Assembly: GCA_029054535.1 (NCBI GenBank)
Contig: JAIDFC010000315.1
Location: forward strand, 1-24,500
Direction of reading: 5' to 3'
Source: Rikenella sp.
GTDB lineage: Bacteria > Bacteroidota > Bacteroidia > Bacteroidales > Rikenellaceae
DNA: 24,500 nt
Shown here: piece after piece, positions 14,389 to 24,424 of the stretch
Position numbering within the stretch: the first letter of the stretch is position 1
Layout: every line of letters starts with the position of its first letter
The notes under the pieces: model-generated
Database searches by the model: none
Told to the model about the DNA's origin: nothing
What the model saw: only the letters and a program-made list of their open reading frames with translations
Position numbers and translations under genes: made by a program

Positions 14389-15579
14389 ATGGAGATCTTA
14401 CGGAGACAATTTTTGAGTCATGTGGGGCAGACTTCCGACTCCCCGCTGATGATCGAGGTGGCACGGGCCGAAGGGATCTATTTTTATGCGCCCGACGGAA
14501 AACGGTACGTCGATTTGATATCGGGCGTCTCGGTGAGCAACGTGGGGCACGGGAACCGCGAGGTGGTGGAGGCCGTGTGCGCACAGGCGAGAGAGTATAT
14601 GCACGTGATGGTTTACGGCGAGATGATCGAACGACCTCAGGTGAAATATGCCATGGCGATCGCCGGGCTGCTGCCGGAGCCGTTGGAGAGCGTCTATTTC
14701 GTCAATTCGGGGGCCGAGGCCGTGGAGGGGGCGTTGAAACTCGCCAAACGGCATACGCGCCGGACGGAGATCGTCTCGTTCCGGAACGCTTACCACGGTT
14801 CGACGCACGGGGCGATGAGCGTCATGGGAGGCGAGGAGTTCGTGGGAGCCTATCGGCCGCTGTTGCCCGATACGCGGAAACTGCGGTACAACTGTTTCGA
14901 AGATCTGGCACAGATCACCGAGCGGACGGCGTGCGTACTGGTCGAGCCGGTGCAGGGCGAGAGCGGTGTCAATCCGCCCGTGCCGGGATTCCTGGAGGCC
15001 TTGCGCGAGCGGTGTTCGGCGGTGGGCGCCTTGCTGATCTTCGACGAGATTCAGACCGGTTTCGGCCGGTCGGGCGAGATGTTCGCGCTGCTTAAATACG
15101 GTGTAACGCCGGATATTCTCTGTCTGGCGAAGGCGCTGGGCGGAGGGATGCCGCTCGGGGCGTTCGTCTCGTCGGGCGAGATCATGGCCGGCCTGCAAAG
15201 CGATCCGCCGCTGGGACATATCACGACGTTCGGAGGACATCCGGTCTGTTGTGCGGCGGGATTGGCGGCGTTGGAGTATATTCGGGAACACGATCTCGCA
15301 CGGCTGGCGGAACCGAAAGGGCGACTGTTCGAGGAGCTTCTGAAAGACCATCCGGCGGTGCGCGAAATCCGGCGCAGCGGCTTATTATTGGCAGTGGAGC
15401 TGGGGAGTTCGGAACGTCTGTTCCGGGCGATGGGGCTGCTCCGGGAGGCAGGCTACCTGTCGGACTGGTTCTTGTTCTGCGACACGGCGTTCCGCATCTC
15501 GCCGCCGCTGACGATTACGGAGGAACAGGTGCGGGCGTGCTGTGCGGAAATCCGGGCCGAAGTGCTGGACAAACTTTAA
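14389..15579 (+). CDS. Class III PLP-dependent aminotransferase (acetylornithine/GABA transaminase family)
   Basis: 396 residues, complete fold-type I enzyme. Seen motifs: PLP-phosphate site NSGAEA (106-111), FRNAYHGSTHGAMS (131-144), the cofactor-ring aspartate in FDEIQTGFGRSG (218-229) and the Schiff-base lysine Lys248 in CLAKALGGGMPLGAF. Such enzymes move an amino group from an omega- or alpha-amino donor to 2-oxoglutarate or pyruvate. Sequence alone does not fix the substrate: there is no argB/argC neighbour, so acetylornithine aminotransferase in arginine synthesis is not supported by context. Start ATG 14389 follows the inverted repeat by 18 bases. The next gene begins 13 bases after its stop and is probably co-transcribed. 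Confidence 0.88.
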   Translation: MEILRRQFLSHVGQTSDSPLMIEVARAEGIYFYAPDGKRYVDLISGVSVSNVGHGNREVVEAVCAQAREYMHVMVYGEMIERPQVKYAMAIAGLLPEPLESVYFVNSGAEAVEGALKLAKRHTRRTEIVSFRNAYHGSTHGAMSVMGGEEFVGAYRPLLPDTRKLRYNCFEDLAQITERTACVLVEPVQGESGVNPPVPGFLEALRERCSAVGALLIFDEIQTGFGRSGEMFALLKYGVTPDILCLAKALGGGMPLGAFVSSGEIMAGLQSDPPLGHITTFGGHPVCCAAGLAALEYIREHDLARLAEPKGRLFEELLKDHPAVREIRRSGLLLAVELGSSERLFRAMGLLREAGYLSDWFLFCDTAFRISPPLTITEEQVRACCAEIRAEVLDKL

Positions 15580-15592
15580 TTTTCATACTACT

Positions 15593-16096
15593 ATGGAACG
15601 GACGATTTTTACCTGCTCGGTCGACCGAGAGACCTGGAAAATGACGGGAATCATGTTCTTCTTCCTGTTGTTTTACACGGCCTTTTTGTGGATGCTGCAC
15701 AGCGTAGGCTGGTTCTCCTTGAATATTGCGCCCTGGTTGATGACCTTTCTCTGCATCGTGGTGCCGATCATCATCTATGGCATACAGCCGCGACGGCTCG
15801 TCATTTCGGACGACGCGATTCGGTTGGAGTGTCCGTTCCGCACGAAGGTCATTCCGCGAGATGCGGGCATGGAGGTGCGGCGGGTGAGGGATTACGACAC
15901 GCAATTCCTGGTGCGCAAGTGCGGTTCGAACGGAGTGTTCGGCAACTGGGGTCTCTTCGGGTCGAAACGCTGGCCGCGCATGCACTTCTACACCAAACGC
16001 GGACAGAAAGACTGGATCATGCTCCGCATGGGCGACGGAAAAATCTATATCCTCTCGCCGGACGACAGCGAGGCGTTTTTGCGGATTTTCTCTTGA
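15593..16096 (+). CDS. Small membrane protein with PH-like C-terminal domain
   Basis: 167 residues from ATG 15593. Two hydrophobic segments (about 18-36 and 45-64) anchor it in the inner membrane; the remaining 100 residues, from QPRRLVISDDAIRLECPF to IYILSPDDSEAFLRIF, have the beta-strand rhythm of bacterial PH (bPH-type) domains, where a short sequence converting protein geometry into membrane signalling is unknown. The in-frame upstream extension to 15542 overlaps the aminotransferase and is unlikely. It lies 13 bases behind the aminotransferase gene. Function unknown. Confidence 0.75.
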   Translation: MERTIFTCSVDRETWKMTGIMFFFLLFYTAFLWMLHSVGWFSLNIAPWLMTFLCIVVPIIIYGIQPRRLVISDDAIRLECPFRTKVIPRDAGMEVRRVRDYDTQFLVRKCGSNGVFGNWGLFGSKRWPRMHFYTKRGQKDWIMLRMGDGKIYILSPDDSEAFLRIFS

Positions 16097-16199
16097 TTTT
16101 CAGGTGGGTTTGATGTTTTCGGCTTTCTGTCGGTTTTCTCCGTCGGAGGCTATTCCCGCGTGCCGGAAGGCACCGCCCGCCCGACGCACCCACAGGGTG

Positions 16200-16750
16200 T
16201 TTTGCTGGGGTTCTCTCGGCCTTATTTAGGCCGTCGCCCGCGCAGGGCAGTCTAACACGGTTTTTCGGTTAAATAATTCCGCACGCGACTGCTGGGGTAG
16301 GAAATCGTTCAAAAGCGTGCAGCCGCTTTTGAACAGGATTTCCGCCAGCGCGCGGACAGAGCATGAGTGCCAAGACTTGAAAACCGCGACTGAAAGTCGC
16401 GCGAGCCACCGCCACCCCGAGCGGTGGCGAGCAACTTCGTCGGCGCTCGTTGCTCTTCCCGCTGTCGGCGACTCGGATAAAAGGAGGCGCGCGGACAAAG
16501 AAGTTTTGGAAATGAAAAAGGCCGACGCCGGCGGAAGTGTTCTGAGCAAAGTCCAGTTTTCGAGTGCCGGGCGACGGATGAGGTGATTTTTAGCAGTATC
16601 GGGCCGGAGCCAGCGGAGGCGCAAGTGAACGGAGTGAACGTTGCGGCCCTCCGCCTGGGGTGGCTTCGGCCCGTCATGGTGAGATCATGGAAGATCTTCG
16701 CGTGCGATAACGACTGGTCTGCGCGCCCTGCGGGCGCGGTTCATTGCGAA
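16200..16750. other. Gene-free DNA with several large hairpins (possible repeated or structured element)
   Basis: No protein family is recognisable in any frame. Strong secondary structures are dense: GGAAATC-GTTCAAAAGCG pairing with CGCTTTTGAAC-AG-GATTTCC (16300-16343), enclosed by GCTGG/CCAGC; CGCGACT/AGTCGCG (near 16384-16401); CCACCGC/GCGGTGG (near 16408-16430); GAGCAAC/GTTGCTC (near 16429-16456); and a large hairpin 16601-16672 with GGGCCGGAGCC against GGCTTCGGCCC and an inner GCGGAGG/CCTCCGC. GGCCT/AGGCC follows GGGGTTCTCTC at 16207. The density of stems is unlike the other spacers. It may be an interspersed repeat or a non-coding RNA. Confidence 0.5.
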
Positions 16751-16873
16751 GGGTAAATGTGTTCCAGCCTATTGCGATCCGTAGGATCGCCGGCCTCGTC
16801 GGTGCCGCTGGGCACTCCAATCGGGGCTACCGAGAGAGGAAGTCGGATTCGTGTGCTTCGCTCCGTTCTCTCC

Positions 16874-17065
16874 CTATTCCTGGAGGCAACGCGTCTGACG
16901 ACCGTACGAACGGTAGTTGCCATTATGCGGACCGATGTCGTTGTAACCGAATCCCAGGAAGTAGCCGCCGGTCTCCGTACAGGACGACGCCCAGCCGTAC
17001 CCGTTGGTGCCGATGTGCCACAACGCACCACTCCCGTAGTGGCGGTAGCCCGGAGCCGGGGACAG
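16874..17065 (-). pseudogene. C-terminal fragment of a FISUMP-type (Fibrobacter succinogenes major paralogous) domain protein
   Basis: Translating the minus strand from 17065 gives SPAPGYRHYGSGALWHIG, then GYGWASS, GGYFLGFGYNDIGP and NYRSYGRQTRCLQE before a TAG stop. This is the closing part of the FISUMP/DUF1566-like domain (typically LPAAGYR..GSLxxVGxxGxYWSS...AxxLxF....V......R..GxSVRCVxE) with its native C-terminal end. The N-terminal bulk is missing: the fragment begins directly at the T-run of the clpB terminator (17074-17080), and no suitable start precedes it. Such domains occur in secreted, often lipoprotein, surface proteins of Bacteroidetes. A relic of a deletion or insertion. Confidence 0.75.
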
Positions 17066-17073
17066 GCAATCAC

Positions 17074-17115
17074 AAAAAAATCCCTCCAACAGCTTAACAA
17101 CAGCTGCCGGAGGGA
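17074..17115 (-). terminator. Rho-independent terminator of clpB
   Basis: On the minus strand a 14-bp stem (17115-17102 with 17094-17081; two G-T pairs) with a 7-base loop is followed by seven T (17080-17074). It is 27 bases past the clpB stop codon. Confidence 0.92.
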
Positions 17116-17141
17116 GAGAAAAACCGGACAAAATCACGGCG

Positions 17142-19733
<2,592 letters not shown>

Positions 19734-19781
19734 AGATATATGCTTTTATATGTTTTCGTTGTGTTCGCTCTGTCTTTCTAC

Positions 19782-19797
19782 TGCAAACTCCTTGCCA
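19782..19797 (-). promoter_or_regulatory. Sigma-54 type -24/-12 promoter element of clpB
   Basis: Minus-strand TGGCAAGGAGTTTGCA (19797-19782) has GG and GC exactly ten bases apart and matches TGGCACG-N4-TTGCA at all but one defined position. It predicts a start site near 19771 and a leader of about 38 nt before the clpB ATG at 19733. No comparable TTTG/TAnnTTTG pair is seen for clpB. Confidence 0.6.
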
Positions 19798-19811
19798 AAC
19801 GACCCGCGAAC

Positions 19812-19824
19812 TGACATTCTGTCA
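19812..19824. promoter_or_regulatory. Palindrome upstream of the clpB promoter (candidate regulator site)
   Basis: TGACA-TTC-TGTCA is a perfect 5-3-5 inverted repeat whose near edge is 15 bases upstream of the -24 element. It could bind a dimeric regulator. It is unlike the CIRCE element of HrcA. Short, so chance is possible. Confidence 0.35.
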
Positions 19825-19849
19825 TTCCTACTCAAGAGAGGGCGAGGGG

Positions 19850-19963
19850 CTTTCTTGGGGTAAGAAAGAATCCAAGAAAAAAGATTGTCTAAAGAGAGAA
19901 CAGCCTACTTGGCAAAAAAAGAAAATCAAAGTTCTTTTGTGTCGCTTTTCTTACAAGAAAGCG
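19850..19963. other. Gene-free stretch with alternative hairpins between clpB and lptE
   Basis: CTTTCTT (19850-19856) can pair with AAGAAAG (19862-19868), or the overlapping TTCTTGG (19852-19858) with CCAAGAA (19872-19878): mutually exclusive stems. A third hairpin, CGCTTTTCTT against AAGAAAGCG, lies at about 19943-19963. No gene is visible. It may be decayed repeat DNA or an upstream regulatory region. Confidence 0.35.
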
Positions 19964-19995
19964 GCAACTCCAGCAAGTGCCATGCAAAATAATTC

Positions 19996-20003
19996 TACCT
20001 TTG
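19996..20003 (+). promoter_or_regulatory. -7 box for lptE-TPR-secG
   Basis: TACCTTTG is a perfect TAnnTTTG box. With a start near 20008 it would transcribe a leader of about 135 nt before lptE, containing the short ORF 20008-20124. The -33 position is not recognisable. Confidence 0.5.
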
Positions 20004-20007
20004 CCGT

Positions 20008-20124
20008 ATGAAAAAGCGGGAATCGACCCGTTTATATAGAGGAGAGGAAACCGGTCGCAGCGGATGCGGAGCTGCGTCCCGATGTCGAAATACTTTCGAC
20101 CGAAAGAGTTTGATTCAGAGTTGA
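20008..20124 (+). CDS. Possible 38-codon leader ORF before lptE
   Basis: An ATG lies at the predicted transcription start itself, opening a frame of 38 codons (MKKRESTRLYRGEETGRSG...) that ends 19 bases before lptE. The peptide is basic and has three cysteines but no recognisable family. It might be a leaderless leader peptide or a chance frame; codon use does not settle it. Reported because it is the only candidate gene in this 410-base gap. Confidence 0.2.
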   Translation: MKKRESTRLYRGEETGRSGCGAASRCRNTFDRKSLIQS

Positions 20125-20143
20125 AAACATTAACAGACGATAG

Positions 20144-20659
20144 ATGATAAGGCGCTTATACGTAGGAATTCTGGTCGGATTGACGGCCGTGTTCGTCGGG
20201 GGATGCTCCGTGAGCTATTCGTTTTCGGGAGCCTCGGTCGATTATGCGTTGAGCAAGACCGTCTCGGTGGGGTATTTCAACAACATGGCCGCGATGGTGG
20301 CGCCGATCCTCAGCCCGACGTTCACCGACGAGCTGCAGAGCAAGTTGGCCAGCCAAACCCGGTTGCAGGTGGTGCCCGAAGACGGAGACCTGAGCTTCAC
20401 GGGCGAGATTACGGGGTATAGCTCCGACCCGGTGGCCATCTCGGGCGAAGAGTATGCCATGATGAACCGCCTGACGATTACCGTGCGGGTGAAGTTCGTG
20501 AACAAGGCCCAGCCTCAGTTCAGCTTCGAGAAGACCTTCAGCAACTACGAAGACTACAACACCAATGTGTTGCTGACCCAGGCCGAAGGGACGCTGATTC
20601 CGCAGATCGTCGAGAAACTCGTGGACGATATTTTCAACGAAGCCTTGTCGAACTGGTAA
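20144..20659 (+). CDS. lptE: LptE-family outer-membrane lipoprotein (LPS assembly)
   Basis: 171 residues. The signal MIRRLYVGILVGLTAVFVGGC ends in a lipobox with the lipidated Cys at residue 21. The mature part has the LptE fold pattern of Bacteroidetes: SYSFSGASVDYALSKTVSVGYFNN, then a FTDELQSKLASQTRL helix, LSFTGEITGYSSDPVAIS and an INRLTITVRVKF beta stretch. LptE forms a plug-and-barrel complex with LptD that inserts lipopolysaccharide in the outer leaflet. It begins a plus-strand block with a TPR-like gene (9 bases on) and secG, the usual Bacteroidales order. In many relatives a sigma-54-dependent regulator gene precedes lptE; here that place is taken by gene-free DNA and divergent clpB. 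Confidence 0.88.
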   Translation: MIRRLYVGILVGLTAVFVGGCSVSYSFSGASVDYALSKTVSVGYFNNMAAMVAPILSPTFTDELQSKLASQTRLQVVPEDGDLSFTGEITGYSSDPVAISGEEYAMMNRLTITVRVKFVNKAQPQFSFEKTFSNYEDYNTNVLLTQAEGTLIPQIVEKLVDDIFNEALSNW

Positions 20660-20668
20660 ACACAAGAG

Positions 20669-21316
20669 ATGCCCATGGAGAACACGATCGGCGCTTATCT
20701 GGACGACTACACCCGGCTCGACGAACCGGGCGTACCGGCACAGCTGTACGACCTCGTACAACTCTACCCGTGGTTCACGCTGGGAAGGTATATGCAAATC
20801 CGATCGCTGCGCTATTCCGATCCGGCGGGGTATCGGCGGGCGTTGCGACGGGCCGACGTGCGGCTGTTCGTCCACCCGTGGCCGCGGCTGCTGCTCGACG
20901 AGACCCAGTCGACGGAGGCATATTCCGACTCGACTTATGCGGACTATGACGCGGGGGGGACGATTGCGGCGGAAGATGGGACCGACAGGGGCGGTTTCTC
21001 GCGGCCGGACACGGTAGAGGTGATCGACGACTTTCTCGAACACTTCGGCGGGGCCGGGGAACGGATCACGCCTCCACCGCCGCCGATGCTGGGGCGTGCC
21101 GGAGCGGAGGAGTATGTACAGGAGGATATTTCGGCCTCGTCGGTGGCCGAAGACGGAGAGATCGCGACCGAGACTCTGGCGGAAATCTATCTGGCCCAGG
21201 GACTTCCGGAGCGGGCGATCGAAATTTATTCTAAATTAAGTTTGAAATATCCGGAAAAAAGCGTTTACTTTGCAGACCTGATCGCCGATGTGCGGGCTTG
21301 TTACGGGGGGCGGTGA
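20669..21316 (+). CDS. TPR-like protein between lptE and secG
   Basis: 215 residues, no signal peptide. The N-terminal part (about 8-85) is helical (AQLYDLVQLYPWFTLGRYMQIRSL), the middle (about 95-155) is acidic, proline-rich and probably disordered, including PPPPPMLGRAG, and the C-terminal ETLAEIYLAQGLPERAIEIYSKLSLKYPEKSVYFADLIADV (about 168-208) is one clear tetratricopeptide repeat. A gene of this type is found between lptE and secG in other Bacteroidales; its role is unknown, perhaps protein-protein contacts at the envelope or cytoplasmic face. An alternative ATG sits at 20675. Confidence 0.78.
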   Translation: MPMENTIGAYLDDYTRLDEPGVPAQLYDLVQLYPWFTLGRYMQIRSLRYSDPAGYRRALRRADVRLFVHPWPRLLLDETQSTEAYSDSTYADYDAGGTIAAEDGTDRGGFSRPDTVEVIDDFLEHFGGAGERITPPPPPMLGRAGAEEYVQEDISASSVAEDGEIATETLAEIYLAQGLPERAIEIYSKLSLKYPEKSVYFADLIADVRACYGGR

Positions 21317-21361
21317 GCTTTTTGACCGGGATAGTACTTTAATAGAGACACGCTTTAGATC

Positions 21362-21727
21362 ATGTACGTTTTTTTCATTGTTCTGATTATCTTTGCCAGC
21401 TTTTTGATTATTCTCGCGGTGCTGGCTCAGAATCCTAAGAGCGGGATGGCGGCGAATTTCGGCGCTTCGAACCAGGTGATGGGGGTGCGGCAGACGGCCG
21501 ATTTTCTCGAAAAACTGACTTGGGGGCTGGCGATTGCCATTGTGGCGTTGAGCTTGATGGCGACCATGGCGATGCCGCGGGCGGATATCGCACGGAGTAC
21601 CGATGTGTTGCAGCGGGCGACCGAGAACCAGGCGGATGCGGGGGTGCAGGGTTTTCAGATGCAGAACAATACGTTGCCAGAACAGGCGCAGGTGCCGGCG
21701 GAGGAGGGATCGGAAGCGGCTGAGTAA
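21362..21727 (+). CDS. secG: SecG, preprotein translocase subunit
   Basis: 121 residues. Two transmembrane helices (about 3-23 and 54-73) enclose the conserved cytoplasmic loop QNPKSGMAANFGASNQVMGVRQTADFLEKLTW, the SecG hallmark. A soluble Gln/Glu/Ala-rich tail of about 45 residues extends past the core, as is common in Bacteroidetes. SecG joins SecYE and helps SecA drive protein export. Last gene of the lptE-TPR-secG block, closed by a strong terminator. Confidence 0.95.
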   Translation: MYVFFIVLIIFASFLIILAVLAQNPKSGMAANFGASNQVMGVRQTADFLEKLTWGLAIAIVALSLMATMAMPRADIARSTDVLQRATENQADAGVQGFQMQNNTLPEQAQVPAEEGSEAAE

Positions 21728-21773
21728 TTTCGTTTTTTCTGCGGGGCGAGGCGGGGCGATAGATATTTGTATG

Positions 21774-21817
21774 GGAATCCCTTTTCACCGATCGGTGAAA
21801 AGGGATTCCTCTTTTTT
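21774..21817 (+). terminator. Rho-independent terminator of lptE-TPR-secG
   Basis: A perfect 36-base palindrome (21774-21791 with 21792-21809), in practice a 16-bp stem with a tetraloop, followed by TCTTTTTT (21810-21817). It lies 46 bases after the secG stop. Confidence 0.93.
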
Positions 21818-21877
21818 ACTCCCTCGATCCGCTCTTCTCGAAGCCCCGCTGCCGTGCGACATTTCGCAAAAAGTACC

Positions 21878-21885
21878 TATCTTTG
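21878..21885 (+). promoter_or_regulatory. -7 box of holA
   Basis: TATCTTTG is a perfect TAnnTTTG box nine bases before the holA ATG (21895). The in-frame TTG at 21883 lies inside the box and cannot be the start if this promoter is used. A nearly leaderless mRNA is predicted. Confidence 0.55.
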
Positions 21886-21894
21886 AGATACGAT

Positions 21895-22974
21895 ATGGCA
21901 AAACAGAATTTCAAGGATACGCAACAGGCAGCCGCCCGGATCCTCTCCGAGATGGCCGGCGGTCGGTATGCCCCGATCTACCTGCTGATGGGCGAAGAGG
22001 GTTTCTATACGGACCGCATCTCGGGCTACGTGGCCGCTCACGCTCTGGGCGAGGCCGAACGGGAGTTCAACCAGACGGTCGTCTACGGCAAGGATACCGA
22101 CGGGACGGCGGTGGTGGGGCTGTGCCGTCGCTATCCGATGATGAGCCCGAGACAGGTGGTGATCGTCCGCGAGGCACAGGCGCTGCGCGGGTTCGATGCC
22201 TTGGGCGTCTATGCGCGGCAACCGCTCGAAAGTACGGTCCTCGTGATCTGTTACAAAGGGAAAAGCCTCGACAAACGGTCGCAGGTCTATAAGCAACTGA
22301 CCGCCTGCAAAGGGACGGTGGTTTTGGAGAGCGCAGCTCCGCGCGAGTACGAGATGGAGGGGTGGATTCGGGAACTGTTCGAGACGAGAGCATGTCGGAT
22401 CGAACCCAAAGCGGTGCAGATGATCGCCGAACACCTCGGGACGGATCTCCAGAAGATCGACAACGAGATCGACAAACTTTTCACCCGGCTGCCGGAAGGG
22501 ACGCGGGAGATTACGGCCGCGCACATCGAACAGAACATCGGGATCAGCAAAGATTTCAACAACTTCGAACTGACGCGAGCGCTGTCGGAACGGAACATGG
22601 CGCGGGCGTTGACGATCGCGGACCACTTCGCGGCCGATCCGAAGGGGAATCCGCTGGTCGTTACGATCTCCATGCTGTTCAATCACTTTCAACGCATCGT
22701 TACGCTGGGGATCGCCAAGTGGGAGAACCAGAAACAGGGACGGGCGGCGATGGCGGGACTGTCGGAGGCGGAGATCGCCCGACTGCTGAAACTCCCGTCG
22801 CCGTTTTTCGCCCGCGAGTATATCGCCGCATCGGCTAACTACCCGAACACCAAGGCCTTTACGATTCTGGGCTGGTTGCGGGAGTACGACATGAAGTCCA
22901 AAGGGATGAATGCCGGGTCGGCGGCGGACGGCGAGCTGTTGCGCGAGTTGATCTTGCGGATTGCCACGCTTTGA
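21895..22974 (+). CDS. holA: DNA polymerase III subunit delta
   Basis: 359 residues, normal length. The N-terminal part has YAPIYLLMGEEGFYTDRISGYV, the degenerate AAA+ nucleotide region of delta; the middle carries the EGWIRELFETRACRIEPKAVQMIAEHLGTDLQKIDNEIDKL segment typical of the family, followed by ITAAHIEQNIGISKDFNNFELTRAL and a helical collar domain. Delta is the wrench of the clamp loader: it opens the beta clamp and loads it on primed DNA together with gamma/tau and delta prime. Monocistronic by its surroundings, with a promoter box directly ahead. The start at 21895 (MAKQNFKDTQQ) is preferred over TTG 21883. Confidence 0.95.
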   Translation: MAKQNFKDTQQAAARILSEMAGGRYAPIYLLMGEEGFYTDRISGYVAAHALGEAEREFNQTVVYGKDTDGTAVVGLCRRYPMMSPRQVVIVREAQALRGFDALGVYARQPLESTVLVICYKGKSLDKRSQVYKQLTACKGTVVLESAAPREYEMEGWIRELFETRACRIEPKAVQMIAEHLGTDLQKIDNEIDKLFTRLPEGTREITAAHIEQNIGISKDFNNFELTRALSERNMARALTIADHFAADPKGNPLVVTISMLFNHFQRIVTLGIAKWENQKQGRAAMAGLSEAEIARLLKLPSPFFAREYIAASANYPNTKAFTILGWLREYDMKSKGMNAGSAADGELLRELILRIATL

Positions 22975-23453
22975 TTCTATCGAGTTCGCGTTTTTTCGCT
23001 GTCTTTATCTTCCCGCCATCTTTGATTTTCTCTATCGACAGGCCCTTGCGACTCGTGGGGTTTTTACCGGGGTTCTCTCTGCCTTATCGGCAGGGGCCTC
23101 CCCTACTCCTGGATTCAACGATGCAGTACCGCTGGGCACTCCAGTCGAGCCTGTCGGACGTTTTATCGACCATTCGAGCATGGTCGGCAGGGAGAGAAAT
23201 TACGGTCAATCCGAATCGGGCCGTTCAACCGGGAGGGCGGAGAGAATCGGTTTTGGTGGTCGACAATTCAAAGTCTCTTTTTCATTAAGAACTTTCAGAA
23301 AAGAGTATAAAAAACTCTGCCCTCCATTATGGCGAGCAGAGAACCAAAAGAAGTATGTATTTCCCGGAGTCTTAAATTTCCGGATTCCAACGCATCATCA
23401 AAAATTCCTCAAAGAGTTTTCAAAGAAATCCGCCTCAAGGGTAAGTCCTGAAA
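22975..23453. other. Gene-free stretch with a short repeat-like segment
   Basis: 479 bases between convergent holA and rpoD with no credible gene. At 23071-23090 GGGGTTCTCTC is followed by TGCC-TTAT-CGGCA; a matching arrangement (GGGGTTCTCTC then GGCCT-TATTT-AGGCC) occurs at 16207-16231. A 15-mer CCGCTGGGCACTCCA is shared between 23131 and 16806. CGACCAT/ATGGTCG (23167-23173 with 23180-23186) forms another stem. Towards rpoD there is an AT-rich part with a candidate terminator. Confidence 0.4.
23309..23341 (-). terminator. Candidate terminator downstream of rpoD
   Basis: On the minus strand CTCTGC pairs with GCAGAG (23341-23336 with 23320-23315), with partial pairing inside, followed by six T (23314-23309). 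The stem is short and it lies about 110 bases past the rpoD stop, so confidence is moderate. Confidence 0.45.
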
Positions 23454-24314
23454 TTATCCTAAGTACGTCTTGAGTTGCTTGCTCCGCGAGCTGTGCCGCA
23501 GCCGCCGAATCGCCTTTTCCTTGATCTGCCGCACCCGTTCGCGCGTGAGACCGAACTGTTCGCCGATCTCTTCGAGGGTCATCTCCGAGGTGCCGATCCC
23601 GAAGAAGTATTTGACGATGTCCCGTTCGCGCTCCGTCAAGGTCGAGAGGGCGCGTTCAACCTCCGTCGACAACGATTCGTTGATCAGGCTTCGGTCCGCA
23701 TTGGGCGAATCGTTGTTGACCAGCACGTCCAGCAGACTATTGTCCTCCCCCTCGGCAAACGGCGCGTCGACCGACACATGTCGCCCCGACACCCGAAGCG
23801 TGTCCGCCACCTTTTCTTTCGGCAAATCCAGCACCTGCGCCAACTCTTCCGGCGACGGGGTCCGTTCGTTTTCCTGCTCGAACCGTGCAAATGCCTTGTT
23901 GATCTTATTGAGCGACCCGACCTGGTTGAGCGGCAGCCGGACGATCCTCGACTGTTCGGCCAGCGCCTGCAGGATCGACTGCCGGATCCACCACACCGCA
24001 TAGGAGATGAATTTGAACCCCCGCGTCTCGTCGAACTTCTCCGCCGCTTTGATCAGCCCGAGGTTCCCTTCGTTGATCAAGTCCGGCAAGGTCAACCCCT
24101 GGTTTTGGTATTGTTTGGCCACCGAGACCACAAACCGCAAATTCGCCTTGGTCAGCTTTTCGAGCGCCTCCTGATCTCCCTTTTTGATTCGCTGCGCCAG
24201 TTCGACCTCCTCTTCGACCGTGATCAGATCCTCGCGTCCGATCTCCTGCAAGTATTTGTCCAGCGAAGCGCTCTCGCGATTGGTGATCGACTTGGTGATT
24301 TTTAATTGTCTCAT
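23454..24314 (-). CDS. rpoD: Primary sigma factor RpoD (sigma-70, Bacteroidetes short form)
   Basis: 286 residues. Region 1.2 starts near residue 15 (ASLDKYLQEIGREDLITVEEEVELAQRI); region 2 (about 50-120) has LRFVVSVAKQYQNQGLTLPDLINEGNLGLIKAAEKFD and the promoter-melting/-10 segment RGFKFISYAVWWIRQSI; region 3 follows; region 4 (about 226-274) carries MTLEEIGEQFGLTRERVRQIKEKAIRRLR. There is no region 1.1 or large non-conserved insert, as in the Bacteroides primary sigma factor, which reads the TTTG/TAnnTTTG promoters seen throughout this window. Start ATG 24314 (MRQLKITKSITNRESASLDKY) is the family start. Monocistronic in appearance. Confidence 0.97.
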   Translation of the reverse strand: MRQLKITKSITNRESASLDKYLQEIGREDLITVEEEVELAQRIKKGDQEALEKLTKANLRFVVSVAKQYQNQGLTLPDLINEGNLGLIKAAEKFDETRGFKFISYAVWWIRQSILQALAEQSRIVRLPLNQVGSLNKINKAFARFEQENERTPSPEELAQVLDLPKEKVADTLRVSGRHVSVDAPFAEGEDNSLLDVLVNNDSPNADRSLINESLSTEVERALSTLTERERDIVKYFFGIGTSEMTLEEIGEQFGLTRERVRQIKEKAIRRLRHSSRSKQLKTYLG

Positions 24315-24424
24315 TTATATGCCTTTCGATTATGTTTCTCGGTGGACCCGCGTCATAGTATACGTTTGTTTTCCGGATTTGTTTCGGTCGGGGCGATTTA
24401 TTATCGGAATTATCCGTTTTCGTT

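Noticed and set aside
16226..16677. Overlapping minus-strand ORFs of 132 and 122 codons in the hairpin-rich stretch
   Set aside because: Two frames are open at once, neither has a recognisable domain, and the sequence is dominated by inverted repeats. I treat it as non-coding.
23475..24305. 276-codon plus-strand ORF opposite rpoD
   Set aside because: Shadow of the sigma factor gene, with Arg/Leu/Gln-rich translation and no motif.
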